From: Muscardinus avellanarius
Lineage: Eukaryota; Chordata; Mammalia; Rodentia; Gliridae
Direction of reading: 5' to 3'
Assembly (NCBI GenBank): GCA_963383645.1
Contig: OY726567.1
Coordinates: forward strand, 72,934,947-72,998,946
Length of the DNA: 64,000 nt
The notes beneath the pieces were generated by a model. It was given only the letters and a program-made list of their open reading frames with translations. It ran no database searches and was not told the DNA's origin. Positions 33,761 through 45,175 of this stretch are shown piece after piece (positions within the stretch are counted from its first letter, which is position 1; each line of letters opens with the position of its first letter). A program made the translations under genes and the position numbers.

Positions 33761-33764
33761 GTGC

Positions 33765-33960
33765 ACTGGGTTTGAATCTGTCATGCACTACTTGTGGCAC
33801 TTTGGTTAAGTTAATTAACCTCTCTTGGTCTTAGTTTTGGGAATGATAAAAACACCTACTTTAAAGGATTGTTGTGAGAATTAATGAACTCATCCATGTA
33901 ATAAACTTTGAACTATTTCTGGCTCATAGTAAGTGCTAAATAAAGGTTACTGTGACAGTG
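33765..33960 (+). mobile_element. MIR SINE relic, well preserved
   Basis: CTGGGTTTGAATCTGTCATG, TTAACCTCTCTTGGTCTTAG, AAGGATTGTTGTGAGAATTA and TCATAGTAAGTGCTAAATAA follow the MIR consensus in order over its core and 3' end. Confidence 0.8.
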
Positions 33961-34710
33961 CCCCTGACAGCAATTAAAGCATTCAGGAATTCAAGACTTT
34001 CTCTTTGTATGGATTTCTCTTTCCTGCATTAATAGCATAAGGTTTAATGTAAAGTTACATTGTTTCCATATTGAATAACTCAAACCCACTCTTCCCTGGG
34101 TTTCCTTTTAAAATTTTCTTATTTTAATGTATGTTTTAGGATTAACTAATGAAATTCTTAAGAATCATGTTAGAATTTGGTAAGGAATAGGAGTTACATT
34201 TAGAGATTAATTTGTTAAGAACTGACATCTTTACAACACTGAGTCTCACCATTCCTGAACAGAGTATATCTTTTCATTTATTCAGGCTTTTTTATGTCCT
34301 TTAGTAAAGTTTTATGGTTGTCTTCATAAAGATCTTGCACATTTCTTTTAGTTTTATATCTACGTTAGGGTTTATGTTGCTTATTTCTATTAGATTCTAA
34401 ATTGGCTATTTTGGAGGTGTAAGAAAATATTGATTTTTGTGTTGACCTTGTATGTGATTCCCTTGCCAAACATCTGTTACTACTACTATGATTTTCTAAG
34501 TGAATAATCATATTGTTTGTAAGTTATGATAATCCTGATTTTTTTCTTTTCAGCATTTATATCTCTGAATTTTTGTTTACCTCATGAATTAGTACAATGT
34601 GGATTTTTTGCAGATATATCAAAAACAAATATAACATAATATTTTACCATCAAATATCTTTTCTCTAAATTCCTAGTATGTACCTTTTATCTGAATTTTC
34701 ATAGCACTTT

Positions 34711-34914
34711 GTGTGTGTGTGTGTGTGTGTTACTGGGGTTCCTGGAAACCCTTCTATCTCCAGGCTATACTCCCAGACCTATTTTATACTTTTTTTTTTT
34801 TTTTTTTTGGAAACAGGGTCTCTTAAGCCAGCACAGCTGGCTTCGAATCTACGCGATCCTCCTGTCTCTGCCTCCCAAGCACGGGGATTACAAGTGTGCG
34901 CCACCACACCCGGC
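34711..34914 (-). mobile_element. Younger SINE inside old L1
   Basis: It starts with a GT run, contains GTTCCTGGAAACCCTTCTAT and ends GCGCCACCACACCCGGC. ATAGCAC occurs at both edges as a short duplication. Confidence 0.92.
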
Positions 34915-35170
34915 TATAGCACACTTATTTTAGGAATGGGTATTGAATCTTGTCAAATGATATTTCAGCCTCTGCTTGGTACTCATATTTTTGTCTCTTT
35001 TCATACATTAATATAGTAATTTTATTGTGTTTTTTTTCTTCGTTTTTAGCCATTGAAATATTTATATACCTTGGATCAGTACCATATGGTCATAACATTT
35101 GGCTAAACTTTCCATTTTAAAATAGTTATTTGAAAAGGTTCCATCTATATTTATAAGTGCTCTATTGCTC

Positions 35171-35174
<4 letters not shown>

Positions 35175-35226
<52 letters not shown>

Positions 35227-35423
35227 CAGTGATGGGGATGGAACCCAGGGCCATTCTATCTCTGAGCTACACCCCCAGCCCTATTTTTTATTTTTTATTT
35301 TGAAGCAGCATCTCACTAAGTTGTAGAGGGCCTCACTAAGTAACTGAGGTTGTCCACAAACTGATCATTCTGTCTCAGCCTCCCGAATGCTGGGCTTCCA
35401 AGCATGTGCCACCACATTCGACT
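35175..35423 (-). mobile_element. SINE preceded by a (TA)n tract
   Basis: The TA tract (35177-35212) and T run lead into GGGGATGGAACCCAGGGCCA. The head end reads GCATGTGCCACCACATTC. Confidence 0.9.
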
Positions 35424-36149
35424 CTAAACTGTAGAGAAAAGCTATGTCTCTGCTAGCTGAAGTTAAATTCCCTTTTTCACTTCAGGATGGCGTATTTGTT
35501 GTGGTGGTTATTTCTTTTTAAATCAGGTTTTCAAAACTTTGTCCATTTATTTTTGTTGATCATTTCAGCAAGAATATATTTCAAATGTCCCAGTAATTTT
35601 GTTTCCTAATTTAATTCTTACTTTGTCTTCAAAAATTTCTTCTACTTTCCTTTTTAGATTTGTGTTCCCTCTCACTTTCTTAGTAAGAGTTTGCATTTAT
35701 TTAATTTCTCAAGTTTTCTAATGCATTTTATGGTATGATTTCTTCTGACTTTTCTTTGGGTATTCTCAGTATTTATAATCTATAATTCATATGTATGCAT
35801 AAAGAAAATGGATTTTTTCTTTTTTATTTAATGTCACAACACATTTAAAAGTTTTAAAATTCTGATATTGAGACATTACTTTTAACCATGATTTAATTTT
35901 ATCCCATCACAGTCATTTAAAAAGGTTTGTAAGATTTGCATTTTTGAATTTGTAAATATATTCTTTTTTCTAGTACTTGGTAATTCTTAAAAATGTTCCA
36001 CTGTGTAATTTTTTTCTCCCTGTCTTAATCATCTTTCTCCTTGTTTTTCTAGTATGTTCATGTTAAAATTATTAAACTATTGTCTTAAGTGCATAAAGAT
36101 TATATTAGTTTTGCAAAGTCTCTATTGTTTGTACTTTTACAATCTGGAA

Positions 36150-36365
36150 CAGGAATTGGCCAGAGGTCTTTTTGTTGTTGTTGTTCAGGTAGTAAATGAT
36201 TCAGGGTTTGTGAGCCAAATGATTCATATCATGACTACACAGCTCTGCCTTTGTGATGCAAAAGTAGCTGTAGGCAGTGAGTACCACTGTGGCTCTGTTC
36301 CAGGAAAACTTTGTGTGTAGGAACTGATGGTAGGCTAGCACAGGCCCCTGGTTCTAGTGTTCCAG
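36150..36365 (-). mobile_element. hAT-type non-autonomous DNA transposon relic, minus strand
   Basis: CAGGTAGTAAATGATTCAGG, GTTTGTGAGCCAAATGATTC and CTGTTCCAGGAAAACTTTGT are the reverse of the same family as at 31075-31300 (original: agtaaatattttaggctttg). Confidence 0.55.
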
Positions 36366-36863
36366 ACCCTGGTCTAGCATGAGGATTTTGAGATTCTAAA
36401 ACTCACAAATTACTTGTTTGTGAGATTATCTGTCTGTTAAACGTTCTGATAATAATTTGTTGAGAATTCATATAACTTGTTCTTCTTAATCTCCTTTTTG
36501 AATCAGTGTTGGAAAATTTAAAATTTTCTACATCATATTTACTGCTAACATATGCATCATCAAAAGGGACAGTACTGTGAAAGTAGGTTTGGGTTGGGGG
36601 CTGCCAAAAAAAAAAAAATTAAGAAATTACAATGGCTTCTGCCTCTCTAAGCTCAGCCCTGCCCAACAAAATCTTATTCCTTAGCAGCTAATACAGGGGT
36701 AGGGTGTTGATTGAGACCACTTTTTAAAAGGGTATGATATTGAAAGATAAGCTATTCAAATATATTAGTATTTCCTGGAAAAAATGATCTTTTGCATTTT
36801 TGTAGCATCTCTGTCCCTGGTACTGTGGCCATTCATTTTGCTTACATGTACTTTGGCATATTG

Positions 36864-37045
36864 TGTTTTTGGTGGTACTGAGGATTGAACCCTTCTACCT
36901 CTGGGCTACACTCCCAGATCTATTTTATATTTTATTTGGAAACAGGGTCTCTTAAGCCAGCGCGGCTGGCTTCGAACCTGTGTGATCCTCCTGTCTCCGC
37001 CTCCCAAGCGCGGGGATTACAAGCATGCATCACCAAGCCCAGCCT
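36864..37045 (-). mobile_element. Younger SINE, shortened tail
   Basis: The reversed tail jumps from GGATTGAACCCTTCTACC, joining old-type and young-type tail sequence with a short deletion. The head end is TCACCAAGCCCAGCC. Confidence 0.9.
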
Positions 37046-37600
37046 GTTTTCTTTAATTCTTTATTAGCCTCTATAAAGGCTAGTCTTCCCTCAAACCCTT
37101 CAGAGAAAATTTCTTGAATTAAGTTTTTAATTCAGCTCTTTTCCAGGTTCTTCTTTTTAAAGTATCTTTAATTCTTTGTTGCTGTGTGCTTCTTGATCTC
37201 TGTATCTGAATGAGTAATATGCTTTTTTTGTCCTCCACTCATTTTTTTTCTTTTACTACAAATCTAGTTGTTTTTGTTACTTTGTTTCCTTTTTAAATAT
37301 GTAATATTTTTAATGACATCAATTTCTGATTTTGTTATTGCTTCTTTAACTTCTTCATTTGAAAAATGATTTAGTGTTTGTAGAGACTTTTAAAGTTTTC
37401 ATTATTTAGCTATTTTTGGTTTATATACTTTCCTAAATTTCAATTTATATGGCATTATTCTTAGAGGATGTGATCTCTATGATTTATGTTCTTCCAAACT
37501 GAGGTTGAGTTTGTGGCATAACATATAATCAAGTTTCTAAGTGTTCTTTGGCCAGAAAATGGTTTTTGATGTTCATTACAATGTCTATCAGTTAGGTCGG

Positions 37601-40520
37601 ATGCTTTCAAATACAGGTAATGGAAAGCCAATGGAAAATAGCATAAGGAGAAAGGAAATTCATTACCCACCTAAGAAGAAGCCCAGAACTAGTATAATTC
37701 TAGGGCTTGTTAATTGGGAGCTTTGGCAGCAGCATCAAAAGCCCAAACTGCTTCTGTATCTCCTTCTCAGCCTGACACTTGGGTTTGTGTTCTTAGGCTG
37801 GCTGTCCTCAAAGTCTCAGAGGTAACAGTGGCCAGAGGTTGCAAAGGGCATGTCTCCTTTCTAGTGCCCATGTATGTGTGAGTCTGCGTGTGAGCCCTTC
37901 CCAGCCCAGTCCTGTCCTACCCAGAGTCCTTTCAGTGGCTAGAATTGTGTCATGTCTATTTCCAAGTCACGGGGATGAGATCTCTGTGGGCAGTAGAATG
38001 CAGTGTCTCAGTGGGCAGTGCCCTCTCCTGAGGAAGTGGACTCTGGGCTGGAGTGAGGAAATCAGGCTGCTTACAGTGATTTGGAGGCCAAGTAGGGCTT
38101 GCAGGGAAGGAGGTTGGGCAGGCAGCCAGCAGTGTCATTGTCACAGTGGACTACTTCTCAGTGGTACCGTAGCATAGATAATCCACACACTTCATTTGGA
38201 ATGTTCATTCCTTGAGGTACAACTTAGACATCATTTTTGACTGTACATAATTGAATGTATCATGGAAAATTTGGGATGATTTTTGTTTCTTATGAGTAAT
38301 TGCTACACCACTGAGAAATGATGACTATAAAGTTCTTTCTCTTAGCATATCAGATATATTTTCTGTTTTTAAAAAACGAGTTCTGAATCTTAAGATTTTG
38401 AGCAGACATTGTGTTTTCTTTATTGTTCATTCTGCCTGAGCACTGGATTTCTAGAAACTAATTATTAGTAATAATAAAAAGTGCATATCTAGAGATATAG
38501 TAAAGTATAACTCAAAATGTGATTAGGCTTTCAGTTTGTTTTTATTAAAATTTTATTTTTTCCTGCATATTTGTAATCCAGAGAAAGCTTCTAATATGAA
38601 AAATAAAGTAGATTTATTTTAAGGCCACATATAAAAATAATTGGCTTAACAGTACAGTGTGAATATAGATGAGATGGTCCTATTAAAATTTGGTCACAAT
38701 GTATATATGGTAATGTGGCAAGATTCATCCCAACTAATTACTAGTTCAATCTTGGAGTAAAATGTTGAATTAGTGGGGAGTTGTGGTATCACTAAATGAG
38801 TCCTGTCATGAAGAAATGATATTTCCAATTATACATAAAATAGTCAAAGGCTAACACATTTAGTACTAATTGTCAGGATGAGTTTCTTTTTTCTCTTATG
38901 GTTACTGGTTATTTGTTTTTTTTTTTTTCATTTTGAGAGAACACAGAAATGATACATTGTCACTTGCCTTCAAGCTGAAATTATTTCTGTTGATATTTAA
39001 GCATAGGTACCAATTAAGTGAAAAGGAATCTGTCTTAAATGAAATTAATACTTCTAGTATAGTGTATCTTGTAACTGTTGAATCTGATAACTGCTAGGCT
39101 CTTTACTTTGCATCCAGGTAATGTAATATGAATGATGGATTATTAAATTCTTTTCACTGGAAACAGGCATATTTTAAGTTAATAGTCCTTATCGCTGTTA
39201 CCAATTAGCAAAAGAGAAATGAGTTACCTGGATTTATATTTCTTAATAGCTATTTCAGGATGGCTTTGTTACTCTTGGGGAAGGTGTATGAAATTTGGAC
39301 TACATATCATATCTGGCATAAAATAAATTTACCCATTTGTTCAACAAGTATTTATGGGGAGTCTGTCACTCCTGTGTTCTGCACACCATTTGAAAGATTG
39401 CCATTCCTTTTCTTCTATTATGTCTTTAAAAGATTTACCATATAGAAGGCTACAACTTGCTTACTTCCTCTTAACTCTAAATCTCCAACAGATTGAAATG
39501 TGAATTCATGAAGACCTACATACTCTCCCACAAAGAACAGTGTCTTAGACTCTCCCCCAGGGACTGATAATACATTCTCTTCCATTGGTAGTTTCTAGGA
39601 ATCTTCTTGGTTCTCTGAAGAAATAGTAGGTTCTCCCAGCCCACATACTCCTTCACAGACTCCTGTGTAGCTTCACTCTGGGGCCCCAAACTACTACAAA
39701 GGTGAGGTAGCCACCACTAACGAACCTAATCCCACCAGCACCACGTTCCCTAGCACATTTTACTCTAAGCCTCTCAGCTATTGTCAGGTTGGTGTTACCA
39801 CCTTTTTATAGGTTATAAGTGAAAAAGGATGGGGATCTTGCTGTTTGACTCGCCTGGTAGATAGTTCAAAGTATATGTTTGAGGAAATTCACATGAGCAG
39901 GGAGAGACACTGCCTCCCTGGTGTCCCAGGGGCTCTCTTTGACTTCCAGCGTTTCCCATGTTGTCAAAGTATAGTGATACTAAGCTAGATAGGTCGGTTT
40001 GTCTTCATATTGTAATACCAAGATACGATATACTACAAAAATTTAATCACTACAACTAGACAACCTCACTGAATAGCCAAGTGTGAGGCCCACTGGTATA
40101 GATCCTTAAGCAGTGCAGTTGCTACTGTCTTATGGTAGATGTAATAGAATATGTTGTTCAATTGCTTATAAGTGAAGTAAAGATGAAAACATTTGTTTTT
40201 TTCCCCTCATTTATAAACCACTGTGATAGCAGCCTAAACTTCTATAGAATTACCTAATTTTGCTTAATGAGACTTTCTTAAAAAAGGAAATAAGCATATA
40301 GCTATATCTCTCCTGAAGTCTGGCATAGCTACTTATTAAGGCAATGCACACATTCTCAGTTGAGGTGTGAAACTTTAGATATTGTTTCTTCGCTGGAGGT
40401 TACCTGAGTGCTATGGCATTGTAAATAAACCAGAGCAATAAATCCAATGTCGTTTGTAAGCTGACTACTTTTTCTCATATGCCAACAGTTATGTAGTCAA
40501 AATATAAAGTAATCATTTAA
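37601..40520. other. SINE-free interval of about 2.9 kb
   Basis: No repeat was recognised with confidence, in contrast to one SINE per 1-1.5 kb elsewhere. The part 37700-38170 is GC-richer. A 112-codon plus-strand frame at 37839-38177 has no recognisable domain. Old repeats may be hidden here. Confidence 0.45.
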
Positions 40521-40535
40521 AGACTCCTTAGTCTT

Positions 40536-40854
40536 TGGGAGGCTGAGACAGGAGTATCTTGGTTTCCAGGCAGCCTCGGCTACTTAGGCCCTTTGCAACT
40601 CAGTGAGAACCTGTCTCAAAATAAAGAACAAAAGAATAAAAGCCAGATGTGTGTGGTGGCACACACTTGTAATTCCAGCATTTGAGAGGCTGAAACAGGA
40701 GGATCATGGCTCGGGAGCAGCCTCAGCTACTTAGTGAGGCCCTTTGTAACACAGTGAAACCCTGTTTCAAAATAAAGAATAAAAAACAGGGCTAGGGGTG
40801 TAGCTCAGAGGTAGAATGCCCCTGGGTTCCATCCCCAGTACTGAAAAAAAAAAT
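40536..40854 (+). mobile_element. Compound SINE: truncated head plus complete SINE in one insertion
   Basis: A head lacking its first bases (40536-40640) joins a complete SINE (40641-40850). TCCTTAGTCTT flanks the pair at 40525-40535 and 40855-40865. No second ID tail is present, so the pair behaves as one retroposed unit. Confidence 0.88.
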
Positions 40855-40865
40855 TCCTTAGTCTT

Positions 40866-43460
40866 GAACAGAATCAGATTGAAAAATTGGTACTAGTAGT
40901 TAACATAGGAGACAGTGTCTTGTTGACCACTGTGTAGTTGGTATAATGGATTCATGTGCTCATCTGAAACACATAGGCTTGTACAATCCTCTGCTCACAT
41001 GGAAGATAAGACCTTTTGTTCCCACTCATGTTGACTTCCTGTTGGGTCTCTGGATATACCTGAAAGAGTTTATTTGATTTTTAAAAGCAGATATGAGTTG
41101 GACTTTTGAGAGGATATAAGTTAAAATTCCACTAACAGTTGCTTTGTAAAGAAAGAAAACACTAAGAATCACTAATAACTGCTTATTTAAATCCAGAGTA
41201 TTCCTGAAAGTCCTTTCTATTCACCTCAGCTTTTCTTATGTGTGAGGGCACATGAGCAGGCTTTGGGTCATGTCCGTAATTAAGAAGCTGGTGCCTGACA
41301 GATGTGTCTGTGAAATTGGGTGACCTTGCTGAAGTAGTGTTGTGGACACAGCAGCAGCCCTTCTCCTCTTCCACAGGGCGGATTGGATCCCAACAGTCTG
41401 CATGAAACAAGGGCCCCTTTGCTCTTTGGCTGATTGATGTTTTGTTTGTTACCCAACTCCCGTGACATCATATTAGGACTGTAATTATAAGACAGAGTCC
41501 CAACTCCTTGACAATAATGGCGAGGAGAAAGGTGTAGCTGCTCAGCACGCTCCTCCAGATTGAACAGCAGGTTTACTTTGGCCTTTAGATGACTTTTGAC
41601 TAAAATTTTTATATTTAAAGATGAGCTAAGAAAACACTGGGCATTTAACTGAAATTCAGTGACAAGCACCTTCTGCATGTGCTGTGTACAAAGATATGTT
41701 GTTTCTGTCCACTTACCTACCTGCCAGTTGTCTGTCCATCCTCAACATAACTGGGGAGCTGAAATTCTACTTCTGAGTTTTTAATCTCTAATTCCAGAAC
41801 TCAGTCCACTAAGTTATTGTACGCATCAGATTTTTAGTGGATGCTTATGGATTTTGATGTCAAAAATGAAAATTAAAAGTGTTCCTCTGGTGTGTGCTAT
41901 ACTCAGCAGGGAGTGTTGTTTCCTTCATTTCTAATTTACACGTATTTACAAAGAAGTGGCCACACTGATAAAACAATCATGAAATTTAACTTTCCTAGAC
42001 TATTTTATATAACTAACTAAAGGGAAGGAGGATTATAGAAAGAATTTTTATGAATGCTATCTTCATGAGTCAGGGCTTTTGCAATGCTAGAAAGCTTTTC
42101 AGCTTCAATTTCTCCTTGCAAGGTAAAAAGAATTATTCTCGTGTTAGCTCACAAATACTGCATTTGATCATCTTTTCTCACTTATGGCATAGCCTCTGTG
42201 ACTTATGGAACACGGGATTTGCTATAGCAGATCTGTCTGAATCTGTCTCTACATGGAATGACCAGACTGAATTGGCATCAGAGTTCCTTAACAAATCCTT
42301 CATCCAGCGTTCCATTTTGAATTGGAAATATCAATTCAAGCACCTCACAAGCCATCAACTGTTTCAGTGCTTTTATATAAACCAGAGCAGGCAGAAGAAT
42401 GAGTCTGCTGTAGACTGTGTGTAGAAAGGCTTCACTCCTATATATGCTTTGAGTTTTCAAAAATCAGGGCTTTTTTTTTTTTAAGTAAATGCTCATTCTA
42501 TTTTTTTTTTAACCATATTCCAAGAAGCTAGGGAAAAGCTAACAAATGTGTCCTTCTCTCCCCTAACATTCAAAATTGCGATTACAAAACTCACAAATAC
42601 TGTGTCTTTCTAATTACATAGAGAGTTTATGTACTTTTATCTCGAGTATTTTTTACTTTATTTAAAATTTGAGTAAGGTTTATTGTATTTTATTCCATTT
42701 TGGCCCTGATTAAAGATGGCAGTTTAGAGATGGGTAGATGAAGCAATGACAAATGATCAGGGCATCATGTCTGGAATGAGGGAGGGGGCTATTATCATAG
42801 CTGGTGACACTTATGTGACTAATAAATAAGAACAACAGTAACTTGTACATGGGTCAACATTATAGTACCACATCAGGAATAATAAATTGACCAAAAAGAA
42901 TTCTATGTTTTTATCTTTCCCTCGTAGATTTTAATTTCATATAATTATGGAGCACACTGTGATGATATAAATCTTCACACAGTGTAGAATAATTGAGTCA
43001 AGCTAATAAACATATCAGTCACTTTAAGAACTCTTTTCTAACTGCAGCTATATATTCTTTGACTAACACCCCCCCGCCTCCTGAGAATTATATTTTTTAT
43101 GTGATTTGTTAAAGAAGATGTAGAATATATTGGGAAAGCCACACACGTTATTGAATTTTTACATAATGTTTAAAATGGTAAGAGGGACTGTATGACTCAG
43201 CTATTTGGATCACTCACTTGTTGATTATACCGTGTAATTGAGAGGTTGCTTCATAAAATGTGTCCGGTAGACATTTATCTTGTGCTGGATGTGATGTGTG
43301 GTCTTCCCTTATAATGTGTGCATTCCTTGCTACCCTGGTTTCAGGTGTTTCCATCTCTCTGCCTACAACATAGACCCCTCACCTGGGTTTCAGATCATTA
43401 CTCCCTTTGGGTTAAGTGAGCACTGTCTTCATCTCTCGTGGGAACAGTAAACCTGGTGTT
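40866..43460. other. SINE-free interval of about 2.6 kb
   Basis: No repeat was recognised. It holds two of the longest motif-free frames in the window (132 codons minus at 41280-41678, 124 codons plus at 42050-42424). Sequence complexity is higher than in the flanks, which is compatible with conserved non-coding DNA; coding is not supported because neither frame has splice context or a recognisable domain. Confidence 0.45.
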
Positions 43461-43461
43461 G

Positions 43462-43672
43462 ACTTCTCTCTCTCTCTCTCTCTTTTTTTTTTTTTTTTGG
43501 TACTAGGGGTGGAACCCAGGGGCTTTCTATCTCTGAGCTATACTCACTCAGGGTCTCACTAAGTTGCTGAGAGCCTCACTAAGATGCTGAGGCTGGCTTT
43601 GAACCTGTGCAATCCTCCTGTTTCAGCCTCCCAAGCACAGGGATTTCAAGTGTACACCACCATGCTCGGCAT
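43462..43672 (-). mobile_element. SINE with a (TC)n plus T tail
   Basis: It contains GGTGGAACCCAGGGGCTTTC and ends ACACCACCATGCTCGGC. Part of the linker is missing. Confidence 0.88.
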
Positions 43673-44290
43673 CCACCTTCTCATTTCTTCTGTCTGCTTG
43701 TAAAGTGCCATACTCTGGGGGCCTTCCTTGTCTTGGTTAACGATGGATGCTTCTATCAGCTTGTAGTGCTTGAAACTTCAGAGTAACCTCAGTGCTTTGT
43801 GTAAAATCCACATCCAGTTAATCACATGTTTTTATGAGCTTCTCAGAATGGTCATCTGAGTGAAGCCATCCTCTACTTTTCTTTTACTTACCTTGAAGCC
43901 CACAGCTAGATTATACAAAAGTTTGCAATGTTCACGCAGTAACAATATTAATGGACTTATTCTTTTTTAAAAAACAAGAGATTTTTAAACCTGATATATC
44001 ATGCTTTCTAAAAGACCACACCTGACATCTCCATAGTCTACCTCCTCCATCACTGCATTTTTTGCTCCCTGACCCACCTTCCCCACACAGGCACAGTAGG
44101 TGAGTGACAGGAAGCTTTCCCTGGCCCCAGTGACTGGTCCTGCCACAGCTCCTGACTTTGTGCCTGATGTTTTCTTTGCCCAGATACTCTTTTTAGAATG
44201 CTGAAGCCAGGAAGTGAATATACCACCTGTCTCCCAAGTGCCTTGCTCTAATGCGGATCCAGTTACCTATACTTGACCATTTTTAATTTT
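43673..44290. other. Unassigned sequence
   Basis: No repeat or gene was recognised. Confidence 0.4.
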
Positions 44291-44304
44291 TAAATTCCAG
44301 AATA

Positions 44305-44491
44305 GAGCCGGGCGTGGTGGCGCACGCTTGTAATCCCCGCGCTTGGGAGGCAGAGACAGGAGGATCGCGCAGGTTCGAAACCAGCTGAGCACGCTGGCTT
44401 AGGAGACCCTGTTTCCAAATAAAAATGTAAAAATAGGTCTGGGAGTGTAGCCCGGAGGTAGAAGGGCTTCCGGGAACCTCAGTACCACCAA

Positions 44492-44539
<48 letters not shown>

Positions 44540-44561
44540 TAAATAAATAAATAAAATAAAA
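44305..44561 (+). mobile_element. Young SINE with consensus B box and (AAT)n tail
   Basis: It starts AGCCGGGCGTGGTGGCGCAC. The pol III B box GGTTCGAAACC is at 44372-44382. The tail has CTTCCGGGAACCTCAGTACC followed by about 14 AAT units and AAATA units. TAAATTCCAGAATA flanks it at 44291-44304 and 44562-44575. Confidence 0.95.
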
Positions 44562-44711
44562 TAAATTCCAGAATAATTTTACATAATAGAACATACTATA
44601 TTTTCTCAGTGGCCTGTTAGTATAAAGTTGAATAAGAACTTAATAGTAAAATAAAGTTGTGTGGTAAACCTTGTCTCTGGTAGTAAGTCCACATAACAGA
44701 GTGGTCAATAA

Positions 44712-44940
44712 CTTGGACACAGCTGAGTGTGCTGGTGTACACCTGTAATTCTAGTATTTCAGAGGCTGAGACAGTAGGATCACAGGTTCAAGGCCAGCCA
44801 CAGCAATTTAGTGAGATTTGCAGCAACCTAGCAAGATACCGTTTCAAAGTAACAACTACAACAAAATAAAATAGAGCTAGGGTGTAGCTTGGAGGCAGAA
44901 GGCCCCTAGATTCAATTCTTAGTATCACACACATACAAAA
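44712..44940 (+). mobile_element. Old SINE
   Basis: GTGCTGGTGTACACCTGTAA in the head, GAGCTAGGGTGTAGCTTGGA in the tail, ending in an AAAAC-rich tract. Confidence 0.82.
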
Positions 44941-44994
44941 TAAAAACAAAACAAAAACAACAAAAATGAAAGAAACAAAACAACCCAGAGCTTG

Positions 44995-45175
44995 GCCTCT
45001 GGCCACCCCTGGCATGGCTGTAGATTCCTTTTGTTTCCACTGAATTGGCCGTATAACTCTTACCTTCTCTGTCTGTTTTAGGGGTTGGTGGAAGATCAAA
45101 TGAGCACATATGAAGCTGCAGGGGTAGTGTCTATGAACCTGTGCTGTGTGTCCTTGCGGCAGTTATCAGCGTCAG
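44995..45175 (+). mobile_element. Possible MIR relic
   Basis: GGGGTTGGTGGAAGATCAAATGAG-like sequence at 45082 resembles the MIR core (gttgttgtgaggattaaatgag), preceded by CTTACCTTCTCTGTC. The rest is weak. Confidence 0.35.

Larger units (their letters stand above)
34131..37600 (-). mobile_element. Old L1 relic, minus strand, heavily interrupted
   Basis: GACATCTTTACAACACTGAG, GTCCTTTAGTAAAGTTTTATG and AAATATTGATTTTTGTGTTGACCTTG-like sequence follow the reversed reverse-transcriptase region. TTTAACTTCTTCATTTGAAA and GATGTGATCTCTATGATTTA near 37340-37490 follow the reversed endonuclease region. SINEs (34711, 35217, 36864) and a hAT relic (36150) interrupt it. Whether it is one insertion or several is not certain. 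Confidence 0.5.

Noticed and set aside
37839..38177. 112-codon frame in GC-richer DNA
   Set aside because: No domain, no splice sites judged convincing and an overlapping antisense frame; kept only as part of the unassigned interval.
41280..41678. 132-codon minus-strand frame
   Set aside because: No recognisable domain or transcription context; more likely chance in a conserved non-coding block.
44283..44594. 103-codon minus-strand frame with a poly-Tyr run
   Set aside because: It is the antisense of a SINE and its AAT tail.
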